64,000 nt of DNA. It comes from Dyella mobilis. GTDB lineage: Bacteria; Pseudomonadota; Gammaproteobacteria; Xanthomonadales; Rhodanobacteraceae. The stretch is from positions 1 through 64,000 of the forward strand of contig NZ_JADIKF010000035.1 in assembly GCF_016904945.1 (NCBI RefSeq). Reading direction: 5' to 3'. The translations under genes were made by a program, and so were the position numbers. Positions 25,486-34,813 of the stretch are shown in pieces (within the stretch, counting starts at the first letter, position 1; each line of letters starts with the position of its first letter). A model generated the notes under the pieces. That model was not told the origin of the DNA and did not search any database. It saw only the letters and a list, made by a program, of their open reading frames with translations.

Positions 25486-28410
25486 ATGGAAGAGCGGGAA
25501 GATATGCCGAAATGCTTTTCACGGCCTGGAGAAGCTGCTGAGCGCCTTGCGGAACTTTTTGTCGGTGTCGCTCAGGAGAGCCGTATCCGCAATGGGGAGC
25601 AACCGGCGGAGCGTGCCGTCTTTCGAAAATTGCATGGCGTCGCACATGGACGCCTTGAAGTGCTGCCGACGATTCCAGCGTCGTTGAGGGTTGGCATATT
25701 CGAGCACCAAGGTCTTGATGCGTGGGTGCGCTTCTCGAGCGATACGGCACCCATGTCGCCCGATCTCACATCGACGTTGGGTATCGGCATCAAGCTTTTC
25801 GGTGTGACCGGTCTGAAGGCGCTGGGGGATGACGGCAACACCGCCGACTTAATCATGCAAAACCACCCTGTGTTCTTCGTTGACAATGCGGAGGATATGC
25901 TGGCCTTCACTTATGCCGGCGTCGTGGCGAAAGACTATCCCGGTTACTTGAAGGACCATCCGAAGACGGCAAAGATCCTCGACGAGATGGCCAAGGTGGA
26001 GGGCAGTACGCTTACTGCCACCTATTGGGCGATTCTTCCATTTCATGCGGGAGAAGACCGATATGTGAAATATCGGTTGGAGCCTGAAACGTTGCCGGAG
26101 AACGTACCCAACAATGAGGCCGATTACTTAGCCATTGACTTTCGCCGTCGCTTGGCCGAGCGGGAATACCGTTTCCGGTTGATGGTTCAGTTGCGCACCA
26201 ACGAGAAGACCATGCCGCTTGACGAGGCGACGGTCGAATGGCCGGAATCGGAAAGTCGTTTTATGCAGGTGGCGACGCTGGTTCTTCCGCGCCAGGACGT
26301 GACGATACGAGGGCAAGCCGAGTATGGGCAGGGGTTGAGCCTCAACATCTGGCGCGTTCCGAATGTGCAACGGCCCGTTGGCTCCATTGCTGAAGCCCGC
26401 AAACTGGTCTATGCCGCAGGCGCGAGGGCGCGGCATGAGGCGAACGGACAAAGCCTGGAAGATCCTTCCAAACCGCGTGTGGCGGGTCATGCGGCTGCAC
26501 AAGAAGACACGTGCATTGTCAATGCGGTCATCTATCCGTCAATCGGTATCGCGCGCGTGGGATCGAGTCCGACGGACTGGTTTATCGGGCCGGAGGTCAG
26601 CGAACCGCCACCCCATGCTCCAGGGTTTTATCGCGATAGCGAGAAACGCCTCAAGCGACAGGCTGCTAGGTTTCGCCTTTATGGCGTCAACGCCAAGGGG
26701 GAAATCGTCAAGGAACTCAACGCCTCCAATGCAGATATTGAATGGAAGGTGCAGCTCGCTAACACCAAAGCGAGTTGGTATGGATTTCAGCTTGCACAAG
26801 ATATTCCTGAAGCAGCTTCGGCGCCGCCAACAACATTGCGTAACAGTGCGGTCAGTGATCGCGCCAAGCTTGCCATTACGCCAAAACGGCGCACCATATA
26901 CGGAAAAAATGTGGCCGCGCAACGTTTTGACGACGGTGAATTCATGGGAAAGCGCATGTATCTGGGCGAAATCCTGACCGACGAAGATGGCAATCTAGTC
27001 GTGCTCGGCGGGCATGGTGTATCAGCGTCTTACGATGGCAGCCGCGCGATCACTTTCGCCAACAATGAGGGGTGGCATGATGACGTATCGGATGGGCCTG
27101 TTACCGCAACGGTCACTTATGATGGTCAGTCCGTGACAGTGGTTCCGGCCTGGGTTGTGGTGGCACCACCCAATTACGGTCCACAACGTAAATCGGTGCG
27201 CACGATGTGGGACCTGATGCGTGATCTGGCCATTAACGCGGGTTGGCTTCCGGCGCCAGCGAGGCCAAGCTTTACTCACGACATACTGCCTCTCTTTGAG
27301 CGACTGAACGGCCTGCAATGGGTCAACGCTGGGTTTGCCGCTGGATTTGGTTGGAAAGGGGCCGTCGATCTGACCAGTTCAGATACCCTGACGTTTTTAT
27401 CGAGTGCGAGCGGTGCTTATGTAGAGATTCGGCGTACCGTTGCCAATCAGTTTCGCAATGACAATATCGACGCTTGGTCCCCAAAACCCTGGCCGTGGGT
27501 ATACGGCGATGCAATGGCGGTTCCGGCTGCGCAAACACCTCGGCAGAACTGTGCGCTCACTGCCACCCAACTTGCCATGCTGGCGCAATGGGCTCAGGGA
27601 GATTTTATCGAAGACTACGACCCCAAGCGCCAGCTGCCAGCCGATATAGATCATGTGCCGCTGAAAGAGCGTGGGGATATGCTGACTCGTGCGGCTTTGG
27701 AATTTTGCCTGGCTGATGCCTTTCATCCTGGCTGTGAGATGACATGGCCAGTTCGTTCGACAAAGATGTACATGGCGCCGTTTCGCTTCAAGCATGCGCC
27801 GGACGAATGGATAGCGCCGGAGCCCGGCGAAGTGTTTACCAGTGACGATCTCAATCTGCCCAACGGCGCTCTGGCTGGACAGCAAGCTGGGGGTATTACG
27901 CGATGGATGGCTGTGCCGTGGCAGACCGATACTGCAAGCTGCCGCTCAGGCTATGACAAGTCATATGATCCTTATCTACCCACATTTTGGGCAGCACGCG
28001 TTCCTAACCAGGTGCTTACGCGGGAAAACTACAAGATCGTGATGGACTCCAAGCGTCCACTCGAGGAGAGACTGGCTGCGTTCGCCAACCGTGCGAGCTG
28101 GATCGAGCCGCTTGGTTCGACAAGCTACACGCACCAGATCAACAATATGATTCAACATTTTGATCATCTAGGAGTGGTCGAGTCGCATCAAGGGCCCAGT
28201 GACGATAATCATTTCCCAGGCGTCATCGAAGTCGAAGATCAGCACGTTCCGATCCACGATGTCGATTTGACCGGACATGGCGCGCAACAGGGGCACGATC
28301 CCGGTACCGTAAGGGTGCAAGTAGGTGCCGCAACGCGAGTAAGTGCCGTGTCCGTAGACGTCATGACGATCGAGAAGGTGCGACGCTTCCCGAATGGATT
28401 GCGAAGCTAA
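25486..28410 (+). CDS. Catalase-like domain fused to a LodA/GoxA-type CTQ amino-acid oxidase
   Basis: A 974-residue fusion. I use the ATG at 25486 because GAGGGGAAGG precedes it. Residues about 10-320 form a catalase-family heme domain (FRKLHGVAHGRLEVLP with the distal His, AWVRFSSD, and proximal EARKLVYAAGARAR with a candidate heme Tyr). Residues about 345-960 are LodA-like: VNAVIYPSIGIARVGSSP at the start, GKRMYLGEILTDEDG, then AFHPGCEMTWPVR with Cys750 and RWMAVPWQTD with Trp812, the likely pair that forms the cysteine tryptophylquinone cofactor. LodA-type enzymes deaminate L-amino acids and release hydrogen peroxide, which kills competitors. A catalase module on the same chain would detoxify or limit that peroxide. 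The LodB flavoprotein follows 8 bases downstream. No signal peptide is seen; LodA proteins can be exported without one. Confidence 0.85.
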   Translation: MEEREDMPKCFSRPGEAAERLAELFVGVAQESRIRNGEQPAERAVFRKLHGVAHGRLEVLPTIPASLRVGIFEHQGLDAWVRFSSDTAPMSPDLTSTLGIGIKLFGVTGLKALGDDGNTADLIMQNHPVFFVDNAEDMLAFTYAGVVAKDYPGYLKDHPKTAKILDEMAKVEGSTLTATYWAILPFHAGEDRYVKYRLEPETLPENVPNNEADYLAIDFRRRLAEREYRFRLMVQLRTNEKTMPLDEATVEWPESESRFMQVATLVLPRQDVTIRGQAEYGQGLSLNIWRVPNVQRPVGSIAEARKLVYAAGARARHEANGQSLEDPSKPRVAGHAAAQEDTCIVNAVIYPSIGIARVGSSPTDWFIGPEVSEPPPHAPGFYRDSEKRLKRQAARFRLYGVNAKGEIVKELNASNADIEWKVQLANTKASWYGFQLAQDIPEAASAPPTTLRNSAVSDRAKLAITPKRRTIYGKNVAAQRFDDGEFMGKRMYLGEILTDEDGNLVVLGGHGVSASYDGSRAITFANNEGWHDDVSDGPVTATVTYDGQSVTVVPAWVVVAPPNYGPQRKSVRTMWDLMRDLAINAGWLPAPARPSFTHDILPLFERLNGLQWVNAGFAAGFGWKGAVDLTSSDTLTFLSSASGAYVEIRRTVANQFRNDNIDAWSPKPWPWVYGDAMAVPAAQTPRQNCALTATQLAMLAQWAQGDFIEDYDPKRQLPADIDHVPLKERGDMLTRAALEFCLADAFHPGCEMTWPVRSTKMYMAPFRFKHAPDEWIAPEPGEVFTSDDLNLPNGALAGQQAGGITRWMAVPWQTDTASCRSGYDKSYDPYLPTFWAARVPNQVLTRENYKIVMDSKRPLEERLAAFANRASWIEPLGSTSYTHQINNMIQHFDHLGVVESHQGPSDDNHFPGVIEVEDQHVPIHDVDLTGHGAQQGHDPGTVRVQVGAATRVSAVSVDVMTIEKVRRFPNGLRS

Positions 28411-28418
28411 GAGGCGCT

Positions 28419-29528
28419 ATGGAGCTGGAGGCTGATGTGTTGGTTGTGGGTGCTGGTCCCGCGGGCTGCACCACAGCCCTCAATCTGGCGTCATCCATGC
28501 GCGTGCTAGTTGTGGATAAAGTCAGTAACCCAGGCATGCGCATTGGTGAATGTCTACCTGCAGCCGCTAACCGTCTGCTCCAGGATATGAGGCTGTACGA
28601 CTCGTTTATCGCCCAAGAGCATCTTCCTTATCGGACGATGCGTAGTGCTTGGGGAGGTAGCGCACTCTTGGAGCAGGATGAGATGCGCAATCTGGATGGT
28701 CACGGTTGGTATCTGGACCGTCAACGCTTCGACATCTGGTTGCGCGAAATGGCCGTACAACGTGGGGTAGCGGTCATCGACGAAACGACCGTGCGCGAAT
28801 TCGGGCGCGCGGGCGACAACAAGTCTTGGTGTATCACGCTCGAACGCGGCGGTCGTCCGCTTATGGCGCGAGCAAAATTCGTAGTCGATGCCAGTGGTCG
28901 ACGCGCCGTAGTTGGTCGTCGCCTGGGCGCGAGATACGGACGCCGGGATCGCTTGACGTGTGGCTGGATTTACGGGACCGATACCGTACCAGCTTCCGAC
29001 CAAATCGGCGGTGGTGAACTGCATGCGGAGAGCGAGGGCTGGTGGTATACCTCGCCCCTACCAAGACATGGTCGTATTCTCGCGTTCTATACCGATGCAG
29101 ACCTTCCTGCCGCACGCAGCCTACGTTCCCGTCAACAGTTACTCCGGCGTGCGCACGACTATGCTCCGTTAGCTAGATATTTGGTTGACTGCGGCTTTCA
29201 GGCTGCGGAGCATCATGGTGTTTGCGCTGCCCACAGCGTGATACAGGAAAACGTCGTCGATTCTGCATGGCTAGCGGTGGGGGATGCTGCGATGGCTGTC
29301 GATCCCTTGTCATCCATGGGTCTGTTCAATGCGCTTTACACGGGGCTTTCTGGCGCAAACGCGATTTACCGTTGCCATGCTTCTGATGATAATGCTTCAT
29401 TCGAGAACTACAGGGAGCAGTTGAATAGCATTTGGCGCTTATACACGGAGCATCTCGCGGGATGTTATCGACTTGAGTCGAGGTGGCAGCATTTGCCTTT
29501 TTGGAGGCGTCGAACGGGGGTGATGTGA
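28419..29528 (+). CDS. LodB-like FAD-dependent flavoprotein (CTQ maturation)
   Basis: A 369-residue flavoprotein of the tryptophan-halogenase/monooxygenase type. The FAD Rossmann motif is at the N-terminus (DVLVVGAGPAGCTTALNLA), followed by GMRIGECLPAAANRLL and the second FAD motif VGDAAMAVDPLSSMGLFNALYTGL. LodB proteins are needed to build the CTQ cofactor of the neighbouring LodA-type oxidase. Immediate downstream position and co-orientation with the catalase-LodA fusion support that job. Length is normal for the family. Confidence 0.88.
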   Translation: MELEADVLVVGAGPAGCTTALNLASSMRVLVVDKVSNPGMRIGECLPAAANRLLQDMRLYDSFIAQEHLPYRTMRSAWGGSALLEQDEMRNLDGHGWYLDRQRFDIWLREMAVQRGVAVIDETTVREFGRAGDNKSWCITLERGGRPLMARAKFVVDASGRRAVVGRRLGARYGRRDRLTCGWIYGTDTVPASDQIGGGELHAESEGWWYTSPLPRHGRILAFYTDADLPAARSLRSRQQLLRRAHDYAPLARYLVDCGFQAAEHHGVCAAHSVIQENVVDSAWLAVGDAAMAVDPLSSMGLFNALYTGLSGANAIYRCHASDDNASFENYREQLNSIWRLYTEHLAGCYRLESRWQHLPFWRRRTGVM

Positions 29529-29604
29529 CCGTCAAACCGTGGCTTGTTACATGTTGGCTCCGATGAATTAGCTAATCCGAATGCAAATAAATAGGCGTAC
29601 CGTA

Positions 29605-29751
29605 ATGAGCGTAGAAGAGTCGAGATTCAAGTCGTATTTCGATTCTGCCGAATCGGCACTGCTGGGACAGGATGGTATGTCTTCACATGCGGGGCATAGT
29701 CTCAATAAAGGGACTCCACGCGAAGAATTTGTGAGGGGATTCTTGAGGTAA
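29605..29751 (+). pseudogene. Short relic resembling the start of a DUF6602/nuclease-type protein
   Basis: In the 430-base gap after lodB a 48-codon frame reads MSVEESRFKSYFDSAESALL and then SHAGHSLNKGTPREEFVRGFLR before a stop. The SHxG...REE..R.FL pattern is what is seen near the N-terminus of DUF6602-type proteins, which are several hundred residues long. I treat it as a truncated start; the assignment is tentative. Confidence 0.25.
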
Positions 29752-29961
29752 AATGTGGGTAACACAGTAATGATCGGAGAAGGGGAGATCATTAGTGCAA
29801 GTTATCATCACGGTGATGCCCTCCACGAACCACAGCTTGTCGAGCGTGGTCAATCCGACGACCGTCGTTGTTCGATAACAGGATTAAATCTAAATCAAAA
29901 TTCGCGTTATGGTTGGAGTTAAGGAGAAGGCAAAAGGCATTGCAAAGCCACAGGGGGCTGC

Positions 29962-30324
29962 ATGATGCGCGCAAGTATTGCGGGATCTTTGTTATTACTA
30001 CTGATGATGGCGGTAGGGGGCGTTTTTGCGAATCAGGTTTTTTCCCGCGATGCCACGCATCACGGGGTGGGCGATTTTTCCTGTGTTCGATGGACCGGTG
30101 CTCGAGCGCGTCGAGATAGCGCGTCGGAGGACGTGATGGTCGCTTGGACGGAAGGCTATCTATCAGCCAGGGTGTCCGATGGCGTGGTCACCGACGCCAG
30201 CGATGTCGAAGACATTCGCGCTTTCTATGACGACTATTGCAAAGCCAAGCCAACAGTGACGCTCTTTGACGCGGTAAACGATTGGATTGAGCAAAGAAGA
30301 AACGAGATAAAATATTCAAACTGA
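29962..30324 (+). CDS. Small secreted protein
   Basis: A 120-residue protein preceded by AGGGGG. It has a signal peptide (MMRASIAGSLLLLLMMAVGGVFA) and a small mature domain with two cysteines (DFSCVRW and DDYCKAKP) that could form one disulfide, and a VAWTEGYLSA motif, features shared with HdeA-like and Rap1a/Tai-like small periplasmic proteins. Family not certain. It could be an immunity or stress protein for the periplasm. Confidence 0.55.
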   Translation: MMRASIAGSLLLLLMMAVGGVFANQVFSRDATHHGVGDFSCVRWTGARARRDSASEDVMVAWTEGYLSARVSDGVVTDASDVEDIRAFYDDYCKAKPTVTLFDAVNDWIEQRRNEIKYSN

Positions 30325-30561
30325 AGTAGGTGCTCACGGCTCGGATTGCTGCCAACTTGCCCCCGCGTCAGCGAAAGGAAAGGCAGGGAAGACTTCCAAG
30401 TGGTCGTGACGTCTATGTTCCGTAAAATCGTGCGGTGTGGGGGTTACACAACGAATTCACACGCGCCATTCAACCATTGTGGTGGGGTGGCCGGTGCCTA
30501 TGCGGCCTATATCGGAAAATTCTAAGAGACGTCGCCATATCTCGCTAAAGGGGCACGGAGC

Positions 30562-32208
30562 ATGGGGAAAGGAACAGGGGCTCGCTGGCGCGAATGGCTA
30601 CTTCAGGTCGTGGTTGCCTTGGCGTACGCGTTCGTTTACATCGCCGTGCACCCCATTTCAAATGCGCACTGGCAGATCCGGACGGCCGTCCGTCTCGCCT
30701 CGCTACTGCTAATGCCCTACCGCTATTGGCCTGCCATGCTGGTGGCCGAAGCTATCCCCAATGCGTATGAAGTGCTGCCTTGTTTGTCATCATTGGGAGC
30801 GGGCTTTGTTGCTATTCGCAGTGTTCCACCGATATTACCAGCGATGCCGGTCGTGTGGTGGTTTCGCAGGTCTGGTATTTTTCCCGCGCAGCGCCTCATA
30901 GACGTCAAGATGCTGCTTAAGTGCGCATTGATCGTGACGCTCGTATCGACCGGTTATGACTACCTGTCGATCTCCTTTGTGCACATACCCAACCAGTTCG
31001 ACGCTCAACCCATCATGGCTCTCGGCTATGCGATAGGAAATTGCATTGCCATCATTGGTATTGTCCCCATCGTTCTGTTGATGAGCCTTGACATTCGCAA
31101 ATGGGGCTGGCGCGATCAAATGAAGCATATGTTGGGGAGCAAGCTCACTCTAGATATGGTGCTGTTTGCAGTGCCGTCGCTTGCCCTTCTTTCCTATGCG
31201 GTCCTGCGTAGTCACGACGAAGACGTTAAGCAAGTGGCCCGAATGGCTATGTTTGCTCCTGTTGCGTGGTTGACACTCAAGCACGGATGGCGAGCGGCGG
31301 CCGTGGGTGGAGCACTTGCGGCTGCATGCGTCTGTATTCTCACGGAATCACGACCTGAAGCGAAGATTCTGGAAGTGCAGGCGCCTGTGATGCTTGCGAT
31401 TGGCCTCTTACTGGCGACAGGGGCTCGCATTACGGCTCAACGCATCCAAGAGGAACGCTTACGGCGCGGCGATGTCACCATGAAACGAATCGCTCGACAG
31501 ACATTTCTTACGAGCGAGCGCCGTGGGCGTCAGGTATCTATTGCTTTGGAGCGTTTGGCTGGTGGTTTGCACATAAGCAATAGCCAATTCATCGATCAAT
31601 TACGGCGACTCCTCCCTGGTCTAGATCACCAGACGTATGCCAAGCAGGTGAAGACGACTCAAGAAAAGGTCTATGAATTGGCAGAAAGTCTTCACCCCTT
31701 GGCTTGGCGAGAGCGTGGGCTTCCTGCCGCACTCAATGAAACAATTGCGCGTGCGCTAGATGAGGCAGGTATTGCCTATCGGTGTCACATCACCGGGCGT
31801 GGATTTATCCGAATGTCGCCTGCGCTTTTAACGGGGGCTTATCGCTGTGCTTGCGAGGCAGTTGTGCTTCTTAGTGAGAAATGGCATTGCACGCGAATAA
31901 GCCTCACGCTGCGCGGTGGTGAAACGAACGGAAAGAAATGGGTTGTATTGAGGGCTCATGGATTTTATTCGCAACGCGATGTTGCGGAAGCGGCTCTGCG
32001 ATTATCCGAACGCAACCACCTTGCTCCGAGGCTCGGCGCTATTGGTCTTGATCGTGAGCAATTAGCGGATTTCGCAAGCGTTTTTAATGGATTGGTGCAT
32101 GCCCGATCGCAGATGACTTGTGACCAGCTTACCATTTATCTCCGTGACGCAGGAGCGGGCGCAGAGGTCGATGATGAAGTCGAACCTCTACGTTTGTGGG
32201 TGGACTGA
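30562..32208 (+). CDS. MASE1 membrane sensor with a degenerate histidine-kinase core
   Basis: A 548-residue protein. Residues about 10-290 form a MASE1-type multi-helix membrane sensing domain. The C-terminal half follows the layout of NarX/UhpB kinases (a coiled segment near SERRGRQVSIALERLAGGLH where the HisKA_3 box would be, then AESLHPLAWRERGLPAALN and YRCACEAVVLLSEKW where the ATPase N-box would be), but the phosphoacceptor H-box and the G boxes of the ATPase are not recognisable. It is probably a pseudo-kinase or a decayed sensor. No response regulator is adjacent; a LuxR fragment lies 5.6 kb upstream. Confidence 0.6.
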   Translation: MGKGTGARWREWLLQVVVALAYAFVYIAVHPISNAHWQIRTAVRLASLLLMPYRYWPAMLVAEAIPNAYEVLPCLSSLGAGFVAIRSVPPILPAMPVVWWFRRSGIFPAQRLIDVKMLLKCALIVTLVSTGYDYLSISFVHIPNQFDAQPIMALGYAIGNCIAIIGIVPIVLLMSLDIRKWGWRDQMKHMLGSKLTLDMVLFAVPSLALLSYAVLRSHDEDVKQVARMAMFAPVAWLTLKHGWRAAAVGGALAAACVCILTESRPEAKILEVQAPVMLAIGLLLATGARITAQRIQEERLRRGDVTMKRIARQTFLTSERRGRQVSIALERLAGGLHISNSQFIDQLRRLLPGLDHQTYAKQVKTTQEKVYELAESLHPLAWRERGLPAALNETIARALDEAGIAYRCHITGRGFIRMSPALLTGAYRCACEAVVLLSEKWHCTRISLTLRGGETNGKKWVVLRAHGFYSQRDVAEAALRLSERNHLAPRLGAIGLDREQLADFASVFNGLVHARSQMTCDQLTIYLRDAGAGAEVDDEVEPLRLWVD

Positions 32209-32212
32209 ACGC

Positions 32213-32662
32213 TTACGATGAGCCTGATCCACCGCAGTTATACGGGTCTTGGCAAGCCTCTTGAGCAGTGAACTTTGTTGCTCCATTGCTTTGTGGTGTC
32301 GCAGTGACTGTGATGGTGCTGTCACTGTAAATGGTCGTTGCAGATGATGACGTCGTTGAAGATGTTGTCGTGGTGACATTTTGTGCATCAATGCCTACCG
32401 GCAATACAATCGTTGTGCCACTGGCCGTGCCAATCGCCGCATGCACCGTGCCGTTTAGGTCGTTGACCTGAACGTATTCCACGCCGTTGAGATAAAACAC
32501 ATACACATGCCAATGAGGATTCGCGCTGACATCGGCGGCGTTCGGCCATGCCTGGCCCAAGCCTGTAGCAGGCGTTGAAGTCTGCGCAAAGACCGTAGAC
32601 GTCAAGCCGAGGGCAACAAAACCGGCGAGTAGTGCTTTGCGAACTCCATAAACGCAAGACAT
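32213..32662 (-). CDS. Small secreted Ser/Thr-rich protein
   Basis: A 149-residue protein. The ATG at 32662 follows AAAGGGGAAG and opens a signal peptide (MSCVYGVRKALLAGFVALGL, cleavage near VFAQ). The mature part contains HWHVYVFYLNGVEYVQVND, a Thr/Ser-rich stretch, and two cysteines near the C-terminus. Function unknown. Convergent with the sensor gene, with only 4 bases between stops. Confidence 0.55.
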   Translation of the reverse strand: MSCVYGVRKALLAGFVALGLTSTVFAQTSTPATGLGQAWPNAADVSANPHWHVYVFYLNGVEYVQVNDLNGTVHAAIGTASGTTIVLPVGIDAQNVTTTTSSTTSSSATTIYSDSTITVTATPQSNGATKFTAQEACQDPYNCGGSGSS

Positions 32663-33050
32663 AGGCTTCCCCTTTAAAAGCCGGTAGACCATCTACCGGA
32701 CAAAATGGAATTTAACAGGGGAAATGTGTATGCAGAAATGAAGGAAGTTAGGGTCGGTAGGTTAATGATTTATTGCGGACTCGCCAAAGTGTTGCTTTCA
32801 CGTTTCCTGCACATTTACTGGCTGTGCTTTGAAGTGATGTTCGGGGACGATCCCTTGCGTGCAAGGCCCAGGGAGCGAGGTTTGCCTATTGGAAGGCGGT
32901 CCGGTGCAGACGATGATGCGATTCACTTCATTGAAGCCGATCTGGAACGCGACTTCACAACTCATTGACAAATTCGTGGACACCATGGCTCGCGCAAGGT
33001 TGTGCTCATTTTTAACTGAACCCATGGAACACGGAATGGAGGGTGACGGT

Positions 33051-34291
33051 ATGAAGCGCTACGTGCAATTTGCGATTGCGATGCTGATTGGGATGATTGA
33101 TGTTGTACATGCGGATGACTCACTAAGGGTGACATTGTCCGAGCCTACAAAGGTAGCCGATAAGCAAACGGGTGTTGTCATTCTCACGTTGACTAACGAT
33201 GGGAGCGCGCCAGTCGAAGTATTGAAGTGGAAGTCTCCCTTTGTTGCAGCTGGTAGAGCGCTTCCAAATGATCTTTTTGTAATCAAGGATGCGAATGGTG
33301 CTCAAGTTCCCTACACTGGGAGCTTTGCTAAGTTCGTCGGAATGACGGCGGACAGTTTTATTCACCTTGGGCCAGGTCAGTCTGTAAGCGCGTCAGTTGA
33401 CCTTTCCAAAGACTATGCACTGAAAGCGGGCGCCTACACCGTTACTTACAATCAAGACCTTTCGGCGGTACCGCCGAAAGCTGGAAAGACCGACGCCGCG
33501 CCGACGCCGTGGCTAGCAGGTGCGCATAGTGTGAGCAACGTACTTCAGATCGAAATAAGCGGAAGCCTTCTCCAGGGTAAAAAAGCTTACGAGACTAATG
33601 GAGGTGCGTTCGTTAACCCGGCTGATGCGTCATCTTGCGGTGACAACGAGTCAGTGGTTACGACAGCCTTGGCGGAGGCAAATACCCTTGCTAACGCAGG
33701 ATTGACCTATGAACAAAATAATTGGAGCAACACTATGGTCAATGGTCAAATGGTGTTAGTAACTGGATACCCACTGCTTGGTATGAATACTGGTTAGGTA
33801 ATGACGGGGAAATTTTGGGAACGGACTTTGAAGATTCGTCTTACACGGGTGTCATGACCGATCACGTCATGCCGCTATGGGCCATCGCAGCGATGACGTT
33901 CAAGTTGCAAAGTAACGAGATCAATTTGACGTGTGATGCCTGTGATGGGTGGAGTCCTGACACGGCAGCGCATTCCACTACGTCTACTCCATTTTTAATT
34001 TATTTGTGCCAAAAATATTTCACTCTTGGGACGACTGGTGCAGATTCGCAAGGAGGCACGATTCTCCATGAGCTGACTCACTTTACCTATTCATTCCAGG
34101 AGAATGGGTGCGAGCCATTACCCAACGATGGCGTGGCATGTCAGACGCAAACAATTACCATCAATGGAACGGGCGATTATGCGTACGGTACTGCCGCCGC
34201 AGCAGCGTTGGCAGCTTCAAATATTCATGAGGCACGGTACAACGCAGACAATTGGGAGTTTTTCTACGAAAACCCAACGAATCTGCAATAA
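33051..34291 (+). pseudogene. M35-family (deuterolysin-like) metalloprotease, frameshifted
   Basis: Two overlapping frames make one protein. The first (33051-33797, ATG after GGAGGG) has a signal peptide (MKRYVQFAIAMLIGMIDVVHA) and the beta-sandwich propeptide-like domain of bacterial M35 peptidases (VVILTLTNDGSAPVEVLKWKSP, FIHLGPGQSVSASVDLS). The second (33722-34291, shifted frame) carries the catalytic domain: WYEYWLGNDG, ILHELTHFTY with the HExxH zinc site, GTGDYAYG with the third ligand Asp, and NWEFFYENP. The switch must occur at about 33,720-33,790. As sequenced the enzyme cannot be made whole without a frameshift. A sequencing error or a recoding event is possible, but no clear slippery site was seen. 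Confidence 0.8.
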
Positions 34292-34297
34292 GCATTC

Positions 34298-34756
34298 TCA
34301 TAGCCAACCGTCGCCAACGTCTACGGCGACATGATCGGTGGCAGCGGCCTTGTTTTCCAATACCAATGACGCGAGGTATCCGCCGCTGCCATCGAGCTCG
34401 TGCGTGGCTTTGGCCACGATCCAAGCGTAGGTGGTGATGGTGACGGGCCATCCGATGAGTTGGATCGGCGTTTCCGGAAAGATGTCCGGGCGTCCGACTG
34501 CCAGATCCAGTGTAAAGGTGGCGGCACCGCGCTTTACACGTGCCAGTTCGGCCTCGGCGGCACCCTTGGTGTCCGCCTCGGTCGGGAGGTCGCCGCGCAG
34601 GATCTTAACGTGCCCATTGTTACCTGCGAGCGCCTGGTGACCGCAGGCACCATTCATGTCGTACCAGCGCGCCCGGACGCCGATGTAGGCGCTGCGGTCG
34701 ATTTCCTGGAAATGATGATGATCACCGCTGCCACGCCGAAGCTTGACGGTAGGTAC
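34298..34756 (-). pseudogene. Phage late-control gene D protein, C-terminal fragment
   Basis: The minus-strand frame ending at 34298 encodes the C-terminus of the P2-type tail protein D: YIGVRARWYDMNG, LRGDLPTEADTKGAAEAELA, RVKRGAATFTLDLAVGRPDI, ATHELDGSGGYLASLVLENKAA. The full protein is normally more than twice as long. Homology ends abruptly near 34,745-34,756, right where the Tn3-family transposase region begins, so a transposon end or a deletion cut the gene here. Confidence 0.7.
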
Positions 34757-34771
34757 TCGCCTAGACGAGGA

Positions 34772-34807
34772 GAGGCGGCTGCGTGCTATCAATGCGTCAG
34801 CCGCCTC
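34772..34807 (-). terminator. Hairpin just past the transposase stop
   Basis: A perfect 10-bp inverted repeat (GAGGCGGCTG at 34772-34781, CAGCCGCCTC at 34798-34807) lies 7 bases beyond the transposase stop and about 20 bases from the truncated phage gene. It may end transposase transcription or be part of the transposon end; no T-run follows. Confidence 0.5.
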
Positions 34808-34813
34808 GGGGCT

